The notes below the pieces were generated by a model, which ran no database searches, was not told where the DNA came from, and worked only from the letters and a program-made list of their open reading frames with translations. The position numbers and the translations under genes were made by a program. A DNA stretch of 64,000 nucleotides. Origin: Bilophila wadsworthia ATCC 49260. Its GTDB lineage: Bacteria; Desulfobacterota; Desulfovibrionia; Desulfovibrionales; Desulfovibrionaceae. Position 1 is the stretch's first letter; every line of letters starts with the position of its first letter. The DNA lies in NCBI RefSeq assembly GCF_000701705.1, contig NZ_JNJP01000003.1, positions 1 through 64,000 of the forward strand. The letters are read 5' to 3'. Below, one piece after another: positions 42,565 through 51,031 of this stretch.

Positions 42565-44058
42565 TCAGGCGGCGCTGGCGGCGCGGTACTTCTTCCATTC
42601 CTTCCAGAGCAGGTTGAACAGGATGAAGAGGCTGATGGCGAGGAACGCCGCGCAGACAGGACGGGTGAAGAATACGGAGAAATCCTGATTGGAGATGCTG
42701 AGCGCCCTGCGGAAGTTGGTTTCGATGATTCCGGAGAGGATCATGGCGAGGAGCAGGGGGGCGAGCGGGAAGCGCGCCTTGGTCATGATGTAGCCGAGCA
42801 ACCCGAAACCGGCCATGACGGCGAGGTCGAAGTTGGAGTTGTTCAGGGCGTAGCCGCCCACCACGCACAGGGTGGTGACGAGGGGCATGAGGATGCCGCC
42901 GGGAATGAGCACGACCTTGGCGAACAGGCGCACCGCGTAGTAGCCCAGAAGCAGCATGAAGACGTTGGAGACGAACAGGGCGATGAAAATGCTGTAGACG
43001 AGCGTGCCCTGTTCCTGGAACAGCAGCGGACCGGGAGTCATGCCCTGGATCATAAGCGCGCCGAGCATGATCGCCGTGACCACGTCGCCGGGCACGCCGA
43101 GGGTCAGCAAGGGGATGAGCGCGCCGCCGGTGACGGCGTTGTTGGCGGATTCCGTGGCCGCGATGCCTTCAATGGAGCCCTTGCCGAAAAGTTCGGGATG
43201 CTTTGAATGGCGCTTGGTTTCGCTGTAGGCCGCGAATGAGGCCGTGCCCGAGCCCGTGGCCGGGACGATGCCGATGAACGTGCCGATGATCGAGCCGCGG
43301 AGCAGGGCGGCCCGGTTTGTCCAGATTTCGGAAAGGGGCATACGCTTGCGCGAGATTTCGGCAGTGGAGAGCTTGCGGCCCATGAACACGTCTTCAACCG
43401 TGATCAGCACTTGCGACAGGGCGTACAGGCCGACGAGCGCCGGGACGAGGGATACGCCGTTGATGAGGTCGGGCGAGTCGAAGGTCATGCGCAGATTGCC
43501 GGAAAGCGGGTCCATGCCGATCATGGAGATGAGCATGCCGAGCAGCGCCGCGATGCAGCCCTTGAGCAGCGCACCTTCGGACAGCGTCGCCACAATGGTC
43601 AGGCCGAAGATGCCGAGGGAGAAATATTCCGGGGCGCTGAAGTCGAGGGCGAAGTGTGCGAGCTGGGGGGCGACCGTGGCCAGCACAAGGCAGGAGAAGA
43701 TGCCGCCGATGAAGGAGGCGATGGTGGTCATTTCGAGCGCCTTGAGCGATTCCCCGCGGGCGGTGAACTGCGGCCCTTCGAGCATGGTCGCGGCGGCGGC
43801 CGCCGTGCCCGGAGTGCCGACGAGGATGGCGGTGATGCTGCCCGCGTAGATGGCCCCGCAGTACATGCCGAGCAGGGAGGAAAAGGCGATGACGGCGGGG
43901 AAGCCGAAGGTCAAGGGAATGAGCAGGGCCACGCCCATGACGGCGGTGAGGCCGGGCAGCGCGCCGAAGACGATGCCGAGCGCCACGCCGATGAAGTTGG
44001 CGACGAGGGCTTCCAGACTACAGGCCGAACTGAAGGCTGTCATGAACATATCGAACAT
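42565..44058 (-). CDS. tctA: TctA-type large permease of tripartite tricarboxylate transporter
   Basis: The protein has 497 residues and about twelve membrane helices. TctA signatures are GVALGIVFGALPGLTAVMGVALLIPLTFG, GTPGTAAAAATMLEG, GIVPATGSGTASFAAYSETKR and LLTLGVPGDVVTAIMLGALMIQGMTPGP. It imports a carboxylate or related compound with sodium or proton, handed over by the TctC protein. It is 14 bases after tctB. The frame is open past 44058, but family similarity starts at MFDMFMTAF. Confidence 0.95.
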   Translation of the reverse strand: MFDMFMTAFSSACSLEALVANFIGVALGIVFGALPGLTAVMGVALLIPLTFGFPAVIAFSSLLGMYCGAIYAGSITAILVGTPGTAAAAATMLEGPQFTARGESLKALEMTTIASFIGGIFSCLVLATVAPQLAHFALDFSAPEYFSLGIFGLTIVATLSEGALLKGCIAALLGMLISMIGMDPLSGNLRMTFDSPDLINGVSLVPALVGLYALSQVLITVEDVFMGRKLSTAEISRKRMPLSEIWTNRAALLRGSIIGTFIGIVPATGSGTASFAAYSETKRHSKHPELFGKGSIEGIAATESANNAVTGGALIPLLTLGVPGDVVTAIMLGALMIQGMTPGPLLFQEQGTLVYSIFIALFVSNVFMLLLGYYAVRLFAKVVLIPGGILMPLVTTLCVVGGYALNNSNFDLAVMAGFGLLGYIMTKARFPLAPLLLAMILSGIIETNFRRALSISNQDFSVFFTRPVCAAFLAISLFILFNLLWKEWKKYRAASAA

Positions 44059-44072
44059 GGAGTACCGCCTTT

Positions 44073-44552
44073 TTAGGGAAGAGGGACTTTGAAGAAGATG
44101 GCGAACACGGCATACAGGAAGGCTGATATCCCTGCGGAAATAAGAGAGATGTAGAAGGGATTGCGGTATCCGGTCAGCACCTGCGCCCCAGAGAGGAAAA
44201 CCAGCGTGGAGATGACGAAGCCCGTGCCTTCGGGCCACTCGGCGTCGTAGGCGTATTCCCCGAGGAAAATGAACCCGATGACATAGATGAGGATCCACGC
44301 GGCCATCAGTCCGATTTTGACGGCGAGCTTCCTTTCAGGCCAGCAGGCCGCGCTTTCATCCCTGCCCAAGACGGCCCTTGCCACGAGGACAAGCGAGAGC
44401 AGGGCCAAGGCGATCGTGACGCCCATCGGGAACGAACCCGCCGAGAAGAAGTCGAGCGCTGCGGGTTCCGGGATCAAGTGTATCTGGTATCCCATGACGC
44501 AGCAGAAGGCGAGCAGCGCCAAGCCGATAAAGAAATCCGTCTTATTTTTCAT
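44073..44552 (-). CDS. tctB: TctB-type small permease
   Basis: The protein has 159 residues with four membrane helices, the normal form of the small TctB subunit (FFIGLALLAFCCVMGYQ; DFFSAGSFPMGVTIALALLSLVLVARAV; VKIGLMAAWILIYVIGFIFLGE). It stabilises TctA. It lies between tctC and tctA. Confidence 0.9.
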   Translation of the reverse strand: MKNKTDFFIGLALLAFCCVMGYQIHLIPEPAALDFFSAGSFPMGVTIALALLSLVLVARAVLGRDESAACWPERKLAVKIGLMAAWILIYVIGFIFLGEYAYDAEWPEGTGFVISTLVFLSGAQVLTGYRNPFYISLISAGISAFLYAVFAIFFKVPLP

Positions 44553-44614
44553 GAAGCGACCCCTCGTCGTGAAAAGGAAGGGCGGGGCGCACCCGCGCTC
44601 CGCCCCGGTATTCG

Positions 44615-45613
44615 TTAGTCAAGCGACTTGCGCCCGGCCAGCACTTCGTCGGCGAGGTCCGAGGACGACTGGATAAGCTGTCCGAATTCCTTGGCGGGGA
44701 GATACCCGGCATCAAGGCCGATTTTGTTGAATTTTTCGATGACTTCGGGGTCCTTCATGGCCTTTTCGATGAGGGGTTCGAGCGCGGCGATGCGATCGTC
44801 CTTGACCTTGCTGGACACCACGAGGCCGTGCCACGCGCCGAGATCGATCCACTTCTCGTCCGCGGGGGTCATCTTGTCGGCGTACAGTTCGCGGAAGGTT
44901 GGCGTATTGGGCAGATCGGCGCGGCGTTCCTTGCGGGAGATGGCGATGACGTTGAAGTCGCCGGAGTTGGCATAAGGCAGAATGTTGGCCGGGACCTGGA
45001 AGCCGGCGGTGATGTGCTTGCCGAGCAGGGCGGTGCTCACTTCATGGCCGCTGGTATAGGCGGTATGGCGGATCTTGAGATCGCCGTGGAAGCGGTCGGT
45101 CAGCTTCGTCATGTACAGGCGTTGCGTGGAGATGGAGCCGGTAGTCCCGTAGACGGTCCCATCGGGGTTCTTTTCCGCGGCCTGGAGGAATTTTTCCCAC
45201 GTGTCGATGCCGGAGCTCTTGTTGGTGCTCAGCACGCATTCCATGCTGGCGATGTGGGCGACGGGCTTGATGTTCTTGAGGGTATACCCCACGTTGGTCA
45301 GCTTGGGGGTGGTGGCGAGGGCGCTGAAGCCGGGGAAGGCGAGGGTATAGCCGTCGGGACGGGCGCGGAGCATTTCATTGATGCCGATGGCCTGTGCGCC
45401 GCCGGGCTTGTTCACGACGTTGATGGTGATGTTGTAGTTCTGCTGGAAGTAGTCGGCGAGGATGCGCGCCGCGATGTCGACGCCGCCTCCGGGGCCGAAG
45501 GGCACGATGATGTTGATGGGCTTGTCGTAGGGGTATTCCGCCCGGGCATCCGTGTTGCCGCCGATAAACAGGGAACAGGCGATGAGCAACGAGGCGATGA
45601 TGCTTTTCTTCAT
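44615..45613 (-). CDS. tctC: TctC/Bug-type periplasmic binding protein
   Basis: The protein has 332 residues: a signal peptide (KSIIASLLIACSLFIGGNTDARA) and the Bug fold (YPYDKPINIIVPFGPGGGVDIAARILADYF, VNKPGGAQAIGINEMLRARPDGYTLAF, YTSGHEVSTALLGKHITAGF). It captures the substrate for TctAB. It is first in the row, downstream of a sigma-54 promoter and two palindromic sites, and is followed by tctB after 62 bases. Confidence 0.94.
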   Translation of the reverse strand: MKKSIIASLLIACSLFIGGNTDARAEYPYDKPINIIVPFGPGGGVDIAARILADYFQQNYNITINVVNKPGGAQAIGINEMLRARPDGYTLAFPGFSALATTPKLTNVGYTLKNIKPVAHIASMECVLSTNKSSGIDTWEKFLQAAEKNPDGTVYGTTGSISTQRLYMTKLTDRFHGDLKIRHTAYTSGHEVSTALLGKHITAGFQVPANILPYANSGDFNVIAISRKERRADLPNTPTFRELYADKMTPADEKWIDLGAWHGLVVSSKVKDDRIAALEPLIEKAMKDPEVIEKFNKIGLDAGYLPAKEFGQLIQSSSDLADEVLAGRKSLD

Positions 45614-45713
45614 GGCAACTCCATCCTTCTGATTGTGTGGGGGACATGGGCAGGGGACTGCCCCTTCCAGCGCGCCGACGGCATTGTGCCGAAAGGCTCT
45701 TGAGAGACATTAT

Positions 45714-45729
45714 ATCAAAAAATATGCCA
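45714..45729 (-). promoter_or_regulatory. Sigma-54-like promoter of tctCBA-amidohydrolase operon
   Basis: On the minus strand TGGCATATTTTTTGAT fits TGGCAYRN4TTGCW at every fixed base except the -12 C, which is A. It lies about 100 bases before the tctC ATG and below a sigma-54 activator gene. Confidence 0.65.
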
Positions 45730-45790
45730 GCCCATTTGAAGGGAAATCGCCGTTTATTGGTATATGGAAAGGGAAAAAGGCGGCATTGGC

Positions 45791-45808
45791 TGTAACAAAA
45801 ATGTTACA
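45791..45808. promoter_or_regulatory. Palindromic activator site 1
   Basis: TGTAACA-AAAA-TGTTACA is a perfect 18-bp palindrome about 70 bases upstream of the sigma-54 promoter, the right place for an enhancer site of the adjacent activator. Confidence 0.6.
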
Positions 45809-45832
45809 CTATACCATGTTTGTTAACTTTTT

Positions 45833-45848
45833 GTATCAATATTGTTAC
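45833..45848. promoter_or_regulatory. Palindromic activator site 2
   Basis: GTATCAATATTGTTAC is a 16-bp near-palindrome (two mismatched bases) centred 41 bases, four helical turns, from site 1. It overlaps the stop of the activator gene. Confidence 0.5.
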
Positions 45849-47809
45849 TCGGAATGTTCCGCATTTGTTTCCGCAAGCCCTTGAAGCTTGCGCCACAACG
45901 TCATCCGGCTGATGCCGAGAAGGTGGGCGGCCTTGCCCATATCCCCTCCGCACCGGGCGACGGCTTGCCGGATGAACCGGGCCTCTTCCCGCGCCATGTG
46001 GCTCCTGAGGGTAAGAGGCGGCGAATCCTCGGGCTCTTGGGGGAGGCTCGGCGTTATGGGGGACTCCTCCAGAGGCGGATCTTCCCATAGGGACAAAAGC
46101 AATTGTTCCCAGTCCGTCACTTCGGCCATGTGGTTGGCTACGATCGCCATGCGTTCCATGAGGCTGAGCAGTTCGCGGATGTTGCCGGGCCACGGATGGC
46201 GCAGCAGGGGACGCTCAAGCTGGGAGACGAGCAGGCTTTCCGCCGGAGGCTCGTCGAGATGTTCCCTCAGATGGGAAACGGCGAGATCCACAATATCCTC
46301 AAGCCTTTCCCTGAGTGGCGGGAGGCGCAAAGAGAGCACGTTGAGGCGGTAAAAGAGGTCCGCCCGGAACCGTTCCTCTGCCACAAGCTGGCGGAGATCC
46401 TGATGCGTGGCGCACAGGACGCGTACGTCGAGGGGGATCACCTGCGTCCCGCCCACGCGTACCAATTCCCGTTCCTGAAGCACGCGCAGCAGCCGCCCCT
46501 GAAGGGTAAGCGGCAAGTCCCCGATTTCGTCGAGGAACAGGGTTCCGGTGTGGGCCAGCTCGAACATGCCCGCCTTGCCCTGACGCCTCGCGCCGGTAAA
46601 CGCGCCTTCCTCATAGCCGAAAAGTTCGCTTTCCAGCAGCCCTTCGGGGATGGCGGCACAGTTCACGGCCACGAACGGCTTGTCTTTGCGCAGGCTGGCG
46701 GCGTGGATGCTTTGGGCGAACAGTTCCTTGCCCGTGCCGGATTCCCCGCAGATGAGCAGGTTGGCGTCCGTGGAGGCGTAGAGTACGCCAAGCTCTTTGA
46801 GATGCCGCACGTGCGGGGAGCGGGTACGGATGTCCCCAAACGAGTAGCGCGTGGTAAAACCTTTTGATTTTAGTTTGTTGCGGAGCTTTGCCTCCGCTTT
46901 GTAGATGCGCCGGGCGTCGGATATGGAGCAGACCGTCCCCACGTTCTGCCCTTGGAAAAGGATGGGCACGCGGTTGATGACGAGGGTGGTGCCCCGGATG
47001 TCGTGGACGCGCCCATGTTCCGCCTTGTCGCCCGCCAGCGTGCCGGGAGAGAAGACGCCGGGCATAACGGTCCGGATGTGCTCTCCGAGGGCTTCTTTTT
47101 TCGCGCAGTTGAGGAGGGATTCCGCCGAGGGGGTGATGAGGTTCACTTTGCCCTGTGCGTCGTACACCACGATGCCTTCGTCGATGGCGTCGAGGATGGC
47201 TCCGAAGCGCGCGGTGCGCTGGCGTTCGGACCGGCGGGCGCGGGCGACGTTGACCGCCTCAAGGAGCGTCCGCTTGGCGGATATTTCGCCGTCGATGATC
47301 TCAAGCGTGGGGAACCCCGCTGCGGTGGCCCATTGGCATACGAGCGTCCCGCGTGCGACGAAGAGCTCCACGTCGGCGGGGTCCAGCTGGATGAGCCGGA
47401 GGTGCATCTCGTTTTTGGAGCCGTAAAGGTGTTCCTTGATTCTCATGCCAAGGGCTTTTTCCACGCTGGAGAGACCGGGCAGCGGGGTGGAGTACCGAAA
47501 GAACGCGACGTTGCGGACATGCCCCGCATAGGGCTGGAGCGCCTGCAGGAGATCCCATGCGGAGAAGTCGATGGGCACGACGGGTATGGAGGAATTCTGT
47601 TTGACGACGTCCACGGTGACGCCGCGGCTGAGGACGACGTCGCAGGTATCCGGGGAGAGGCGTTTCGCCGCTTCGATGGCCTCATCGAAGGCCAGATCCA
47701 TGAATTTGATGCGGCAGCGCAGATCTTTGGCGACCTGTCTGAAAATCCGGGCATCGAGGCCCTTGTAGGGCGCGATGAGGGTCATTTGAAATTCGTACTG
47801 CGGGAGCAT
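45845..47809 (-). CDS. PrpR-N-type sigma-54-dependent activator
   Basis: The protein has 654 residues. The N-terminal PrpR_N sensor domain (about 10-180: LSRGVTVDVVKQNSSIPVVPIDFSAWD) precedes a PAS domain (about 215-310: FGAILDAIDEGIVVYDAQGKVNLITPSAESLLN). The AAA+ domain has GESGTGKE, GAFTGA, GTLFLDEIGD and NIRELL, and a Fis-type helix-turn-helix ends the protein (GDMGKAAHLLGISRMTLWRKLQ). It probably binds a small carboxylate-like ligand directly instead of being phosphorylated. It lies between tctC (same strand) and a divergent binding-protein gene, both with sigma-54 promoters. The ATG at 47809 has GGGG seven bases upstream. Confidence 0.92.
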   Translation of the reverse strand: MLPQYEFQMTLIAPYKGLDARIFRQVAKDLRCRIKFMDLAFDEAIEAAKRLSPDTCDVVLSRGVTVDVVKQNSSIPVVPIDFSAWDLLQALQPYAGHVRNVAFFRYSTPLPGLSSVEKALGMRIKEHLYGSKNEMHLRLIQLDPADVELFVARGTLVCQWATAAGFPTLEIIDGEISAKRTLLEAVNVARARRSERQRTARFGAILDAIDEGIVVYDAQGKVNLITPSAESLLNCAKKEALGEHIRTVMPGVFSPGTLAGDKAEHGRVHDIRGTTLVINRVPILFQGQNVGTVCSISDARRIYKAEAKLRNKLKSKGFTTRYSFGDIRTRSPHVRHLKELGVLYASTDANLLICGESGTGKELFAQSIHAASLRKDKPFVAVNCAAIPEGLLESELFGYEEGAFTGARRQGKAGMFELAHTGTLFLDEIGDLPLTLQGRLLRVLQERELVRVGGTQVIPLDVRVLCATHQDLRQLVAEERFRADLFYRLNVLSLRLPPLRERLEDIVDLAVSHLREHLDEPPAESLLVSQLERPLLRHPWPGNIRELLSLMERMAIVANHMAEVTDWEQLLLSLWEDPPLEESPITPSLPQEPEDSPPLTLRSHMAREEARFIRQAVARCGGDMGKAAHLLGISRMTLWRKLQGLAETNAEHSE

Positions 47810-47861
47810 CTCTTTTCCCCGTGCGCCCTGCCTCGTTCCCCGGCGCCGGGATGTGAGGGGT

Positions 47862-47877
47862 AGGAACGCTTTTTGCT
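47862..47877 (+). promoter_or_regulatory. Sigma-54 promoter of divergent binding-protein gene
   Basis: AGGAACGCTTTTTGCT has GG and GC exactly 10 bases apart and the TTGCT -12 box. It lies 62 bases before the ATG at 47940. Confidence 0.7.
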
Positions 47878-47893
47878 TATGGACGGGTGGCAT

Positions 47894-47909
47894 CCGGGCC
47901 TGAGCCCGG
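47894..47909 (+). promoter_or_regulatory. Leader hairpin
   Basis: CCGGGC-CTGA-GCCCGG forms a 6-bp stem in the untranslated leader, 18 bases after the sigma-54 -12 box, near the predicted transcript 5' end. It may stabilise the message. Confidence 0.4.
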
Positions 47910-47939
47910 TTTACAACATTCAACACAAAGGAACCTGTT

Positions 47940-48974
47940 ATGCGATTCAAGACACTGTTTGCAGTATGCGCGCTTTTCGGCAGCCTGTTTCAGTCGTCGC
48001 CCTCCCTGTCCGAAACCCTCCGTACGGCATGGCTTGGCGAGCACGAGGCGTTTTTGACATGGTACGCAAAGGAAAAAGGCTGGGACAAGGAAGCCGGATT
48101 GGACATCATCATGCTCCGGTTCGATTCCGGCAAGAGCCTCATCGAAAACGTCAGGGCCTACGATTGGGCCATCGCCGGTTGCGGGGCGGTTCCCGCCATG
48201 CAGGCCACCATGAGCGATCAGGTGGAAGTGATTGCCATCGCCAACGACGAATCTTCGGCCAACATGATCCTGACCCGCCCCGATAGCCCGATCCTTGCGG
48301 AAAAGGGATTCAATCCCGATTTCCCGAATGTCTTCGGGACGCCCGAATCCGTCAAGGGCAAGCTCATCCTGTGCCCCAAAAAAACGTCGGCCCGCTATCT
48401 GCTCGACAAATGGCTCGCCGCGCTCGGGCTTGAGGAGAAGGACGTCAAGATCGAGGAACTGGAACCGACACCCGCCCTCGGCGCGTTCAAGAACGGGTAC
48501 GGCGATATCCTCGCCGTCTGGTCGCCGTTCACCCGCGAGGCCGAAACGCTCGGGTTCAAAGTCGCGGCGCATTCGCAGGATTGCGGTGCAACGCAGCCCG
48601 TGCTCCTTGTCGCGGATCGCGCGTTCACGGAAAAGAATCCGGACGCCGTGCGTGCGTTTTTGAAAGTCTACCTGCGGGTTGTGGATGAGATCAAGGCGCA
48701 GGGCCCGGAAACATTGGCTCCAGCCTATGTCCGCTTCGCGGAGGCGTGGATGGGCAAAAAGTTTTCCGAGGCCGACGCCATTGCCGAACTGCGGGAACAT
48801 CCCGTCTTTTCGCTGGAGGAGCAGCTTGCCCTGTTCGGGGAAGATGGGGAAAGCCCGCTGAAGGCATGGCTGGCCGAGATTGCGGCCTTTTCCGAGAAGA
48901 TGAATCCCGACACGGCGCATCGGCACGCCACGCCCGAAGCCGTCTCGGACCGCTTCCTCAAGGCGCTCAAGTAA
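47940..48974 (+). CDS. NitT/TauT-type substrate-binding protein (orphan)
   Basis: The protein has 344 residues. A signal peptide (MRFKTLFAVCALFGSLFQSSPSLSE) is followed by an SsuA/TauA/NMT1-like fold (LRTAWLGEHEAFLTWYAKEKGWDKEAGLDIIMLRFDSG; DWAIAGCGAVPAMQA; NPDAVRAFLKVYLRVVDEIK). No ABC permease or ATPase is next to it. It is divergent from the PrpR-type activator and has a sigma-54 promoter. It may feed the two-permease ABC importer 3-8 kb away or one elsewhere. AAGGA precedes the ATG. Confidence 0.87.
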   Translation: MRFKTLFAVCALFGSLFQSSPSLSETLRTAWLGEHEAFLTWYAKEKGWDKEAGLDIIMLRFDSGKSLIENVRAYDWAIAGCGAVPAMQATMSDQVEVIAIANDESSANMILTRPDSPILAEKGFNPDFPNVFGTPESVKGKLILCPKKTSARYLLDKWLAALGLEEKDVKIEELEPTPALGAFKNGYGDILAVWSPFTREAETLGFKVAAHSQDCGATQPVLLVADRAFTEKNPDAVRAFLKVYLRVVDEIKAQGPETLAPAYVRFAEAWMGKKFSEADAIAELREHPVFSLEEQLALFGEDGESPLKAWLAEIAAFSEKMNPDTAHRHATPEAVSDRFLKALK

Positions 48975-49134
48975 TCCTCCGAAGACATGGGAAGAAGGCT
49001 TTTGCGGCGTTTCCGCAGAGGGCTTTCGGATGCGGCGATTCCGTTTCACCCGGCTTTCCGGCGTTTTTACCCGGAACCGTGTGAAACGGCAACAGAAACG
49101 CAATGGGGACTGCCTCTTTCCCGCTACACCAGCG

Positions 49135-49178
49135 TGAAAACGCCTCCCACCCTGGTCCAGGGGCGGGAGGCGTTTTCA
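49135..49178. terminator. Bidirectional terminator
   Basis: TGAAAACGCCTCCC and GGGAGGCGTTTTCA form a perfect 14-bp stem, extended inside by CCCTGG/CCAGGG-like pairing, with A/T-runs on both sides. Confidence 0.85.
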
Positions 49179-49247
49179 TGTGTGGGGCTCAATGGAAAAA
49201 CTTTTCCCGTATAGGGAGGATGCCCCCGTTTCCCCATCCGGAGAGGG

Positions 49248-49275
49248 AAAGAGCCCGGAGGGGCATTCCGGGCTC
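49248..49275 (-). terminator. Terminator of TRAP binding-protein gene
   Basis: On the minus strand GAGCCCGGA and TCCGGGCTC form a 9-bp stem with a 7-base loop, followed by TTTCCC. It begins 22 bases after the stop. Confidence 0.7.
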
Positions 49276-49296
49276 GGCAGGTCCGGATGGAAGGGG

Positions 49297-50304
49297 TTAC
49301 TTCCAGAGGGGCTTGCCGCAGGCCTTCAGGTAGGCGTTGATGGTTTCCTTGCCGCCTACGAAGTCGGCCATTTCAGGCCAGACCTTTTCCATCGCGGCCT
49401 TTTTCCACACGTCTTCGTCTTCCAGCTGCGAGACTTGGAGGCCGTTGTCGATGAGGTATTTCTTGGCCGCGTCAGCTTGCTCGATCTGGTACTTGAGCAC
49501 TTTTTCCTGCGCGTATTTACCCGCATCTATCAGCAGTTTCTGCATTTCGGGGGTCATCTTCTTGAAGACGCGCTCGCTGATGACCAGAGGCTGGAGCTGA
49601 TAGGTGTAATGGACTTCGGTGAGGTATTTCTGGTTGGCTTCATTGAACTTATTGGCCTTGAAGCCGATGTAGCCGTAGCACTGGCCGTCCACGACGCCCT
49701 GCTGAAGCGCGGTGAAGGTTTCGGCCCAGGAGATAGGGGTCGGGCTGCCGCCGAAGGCTTTATAAGCGGCGATCAGCACGGCGCTCTGGGGCACGCGGAA
49801 CTTCAGGCCCTGCATGTCGGCCATCTTGGTGATGGGGCGCTTGGCATTGGAGATGTAGCGGAAGTCCGTATAGGTCCACGTAAGGATACGGAATCCTGAT
49901 TTTGTGGCATAGCTGTTCAACAATTCCGCAGGAGCGCTGTTGGTGCCCGTTACCACTTCGTCTATGTTGGAGAACAGGTAGGGCAGGGTCAGCAGGCCGA
50001 GTTTTTTCTCGAAAGGCACGAGGTTGGCTATGCCGGCCATCGCCATGGGCAGCGTGCCTTTCTGCACGTTGCGGAGGCATTCGCTTTCGTCGCCGAGAGA
50101 GCCGCTGTAGAAGCACTGGATCTCGACGTCACCTTTCGTCTTTTCTTCGATGTATTCCTTAAAGGCATTGCCGACCACGCCCATTTCGGAATCTTCAGGA
50201 TCACCAGCGGCGATTTTCAATGTCTGGCTCGGGGCAGCGGAGGCATAGCCGGTCGACAAGAGCAGGATCATAAGCAGCAGGGACAGGATCTTTGGGCATT
50301 TCAT
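49297..50304 (-). CDS. TRAP transporter DctP-type binding protein (orphan)
   Basis: The protein has 335 residues. A signal peptide (ILSLLLMILLLSTGYASA) precedes a DctP fold: LKIAAGDPEDSEMGVVGNAFKEYIEEKTKGDVEIQCFYSG, the substrate-Arg region MQGLKFRVPQSAVLIAAYKAFGGSPTPISWAETFTALQQGVVDGQ, and the C-terminal helices. The Arg normally binds a carboxylate (or sulfonate) group. No DctQ or DctM membrane gene lies beside it, so the partner must be elsewhere. It is preceded by a long AT-rich region. Confidence 0.92.
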   Translation of the reverse strand: MKCPKILSLLLMILLLSTGYASAAPSQTLKIAAGDPEDSEMGVVGNAFKEYIEEKTKGDVEIQCFYSGSLGDESECLRNVQKGTLPMAMAGIANLVPFEKKLGLLTLPYLFSNIDEVVTGTNSAPAELLNSYATKSGFRILTWTYTDFRYISNAKRPITKMADMQGLKFRVPQSAVLIAAYKAFGGSPTPISWAETFTALQQGVVDGQCYGYIGFKANKFNEANQKYLTEVHYTYQLQPLVISERVFKKMTPEMQKLLIDAGKYAQEKVLKYQIEQADAAKKYLIDNGLQVSQLEDEDVWKKAAMEKVWPEMADFVGGKETINAYLKACGKPLWK

Positions 50305-51031
50305 CGAGTTTCTCTTCCTTGATGTAAGGGGTTAGAGGCTTGCGACTCACCGTTGGATCATTTTCTTGATGTATCACCTCCCAGGGGAATCGCCGCAAAT
50401 AATGGGCGACGGGTTGTTTGTGAACGAAAAAAATGTTGGTTTTTTGACATATTCCATGTAATTTCAATAATAAATAATATATATGAGTCAAAATTGATAT
50501 TTTTATATAAATATAAATAAAAAAATTGAGCATAATTATATATAAAATATACATAATTATGGAAACTACATATATTTTTATAGTATTTTAAGATAATTAT
50601 GAATATTAATATATAAGCATTCGGTATAATAAAATATTTTTGTTGTCATAGATATATCAGATTCGTATAAGGTTGTCTACAAGCGACATGATAAAAAAAT
50701 GGCAAGGACGTCATACGTCCCTGAAATAGTGCTCATACATACGGGGCAATCCGCATGTAGGGCATGAGCGTGTGCGGCCCCCGAAGAGGATGTTGATCCG
50801 CTGAAAAAGAGAAAGGCCGCGGTGTGATCCGGTAAAATCGAGCTGGATATATGGGGACGGAGGGAGGAAAAGGGGAAGGCTGGGCAGCACCGCGCGGGGG
50901 CTGGCGTTTTCAGGGAAAAAATGTTCGTATGCTGACGGTTGCGCGTACGCCCGGAGAGGCGCTCCGCAGCCCTACGAACAACGCTTTCCGGCGTCCCGCG
51001 AAGGCCGCCGCACACGCATCAGGAGGGCAGG
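50305..51031. other. Long AT-rich intergenic island
   Basis: From about 50440 to 50690 the DNA is overwhelmingly A/T with many TATATA and ATAATTAT words, in sharp contrast to the GC-rich surroundings. It has no protein-like frame. It probably carries the TRAP gene promoter (a TTGACT at 50491-50486 on the minus strand) and could be curved DNA or a nucleoid-protein site. From 50700 to 51030 composition is normal, with no gene seen. Confidence 0.6.

Larger units (their letters stand above)
48975..49296. other. Intergenic region with two terminators
   Basis: No gene. Two hairpins, given separately, end the converging binding-protein genes. Confidence 0.6.

Noticed and set aside
50201..50554. 117-codon minus-strand frame overlapping the TRAP gene start
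   Set aside because: Its first part is translated AT-rich intergenic DNA and its last part is the TRAP gene out of frame.
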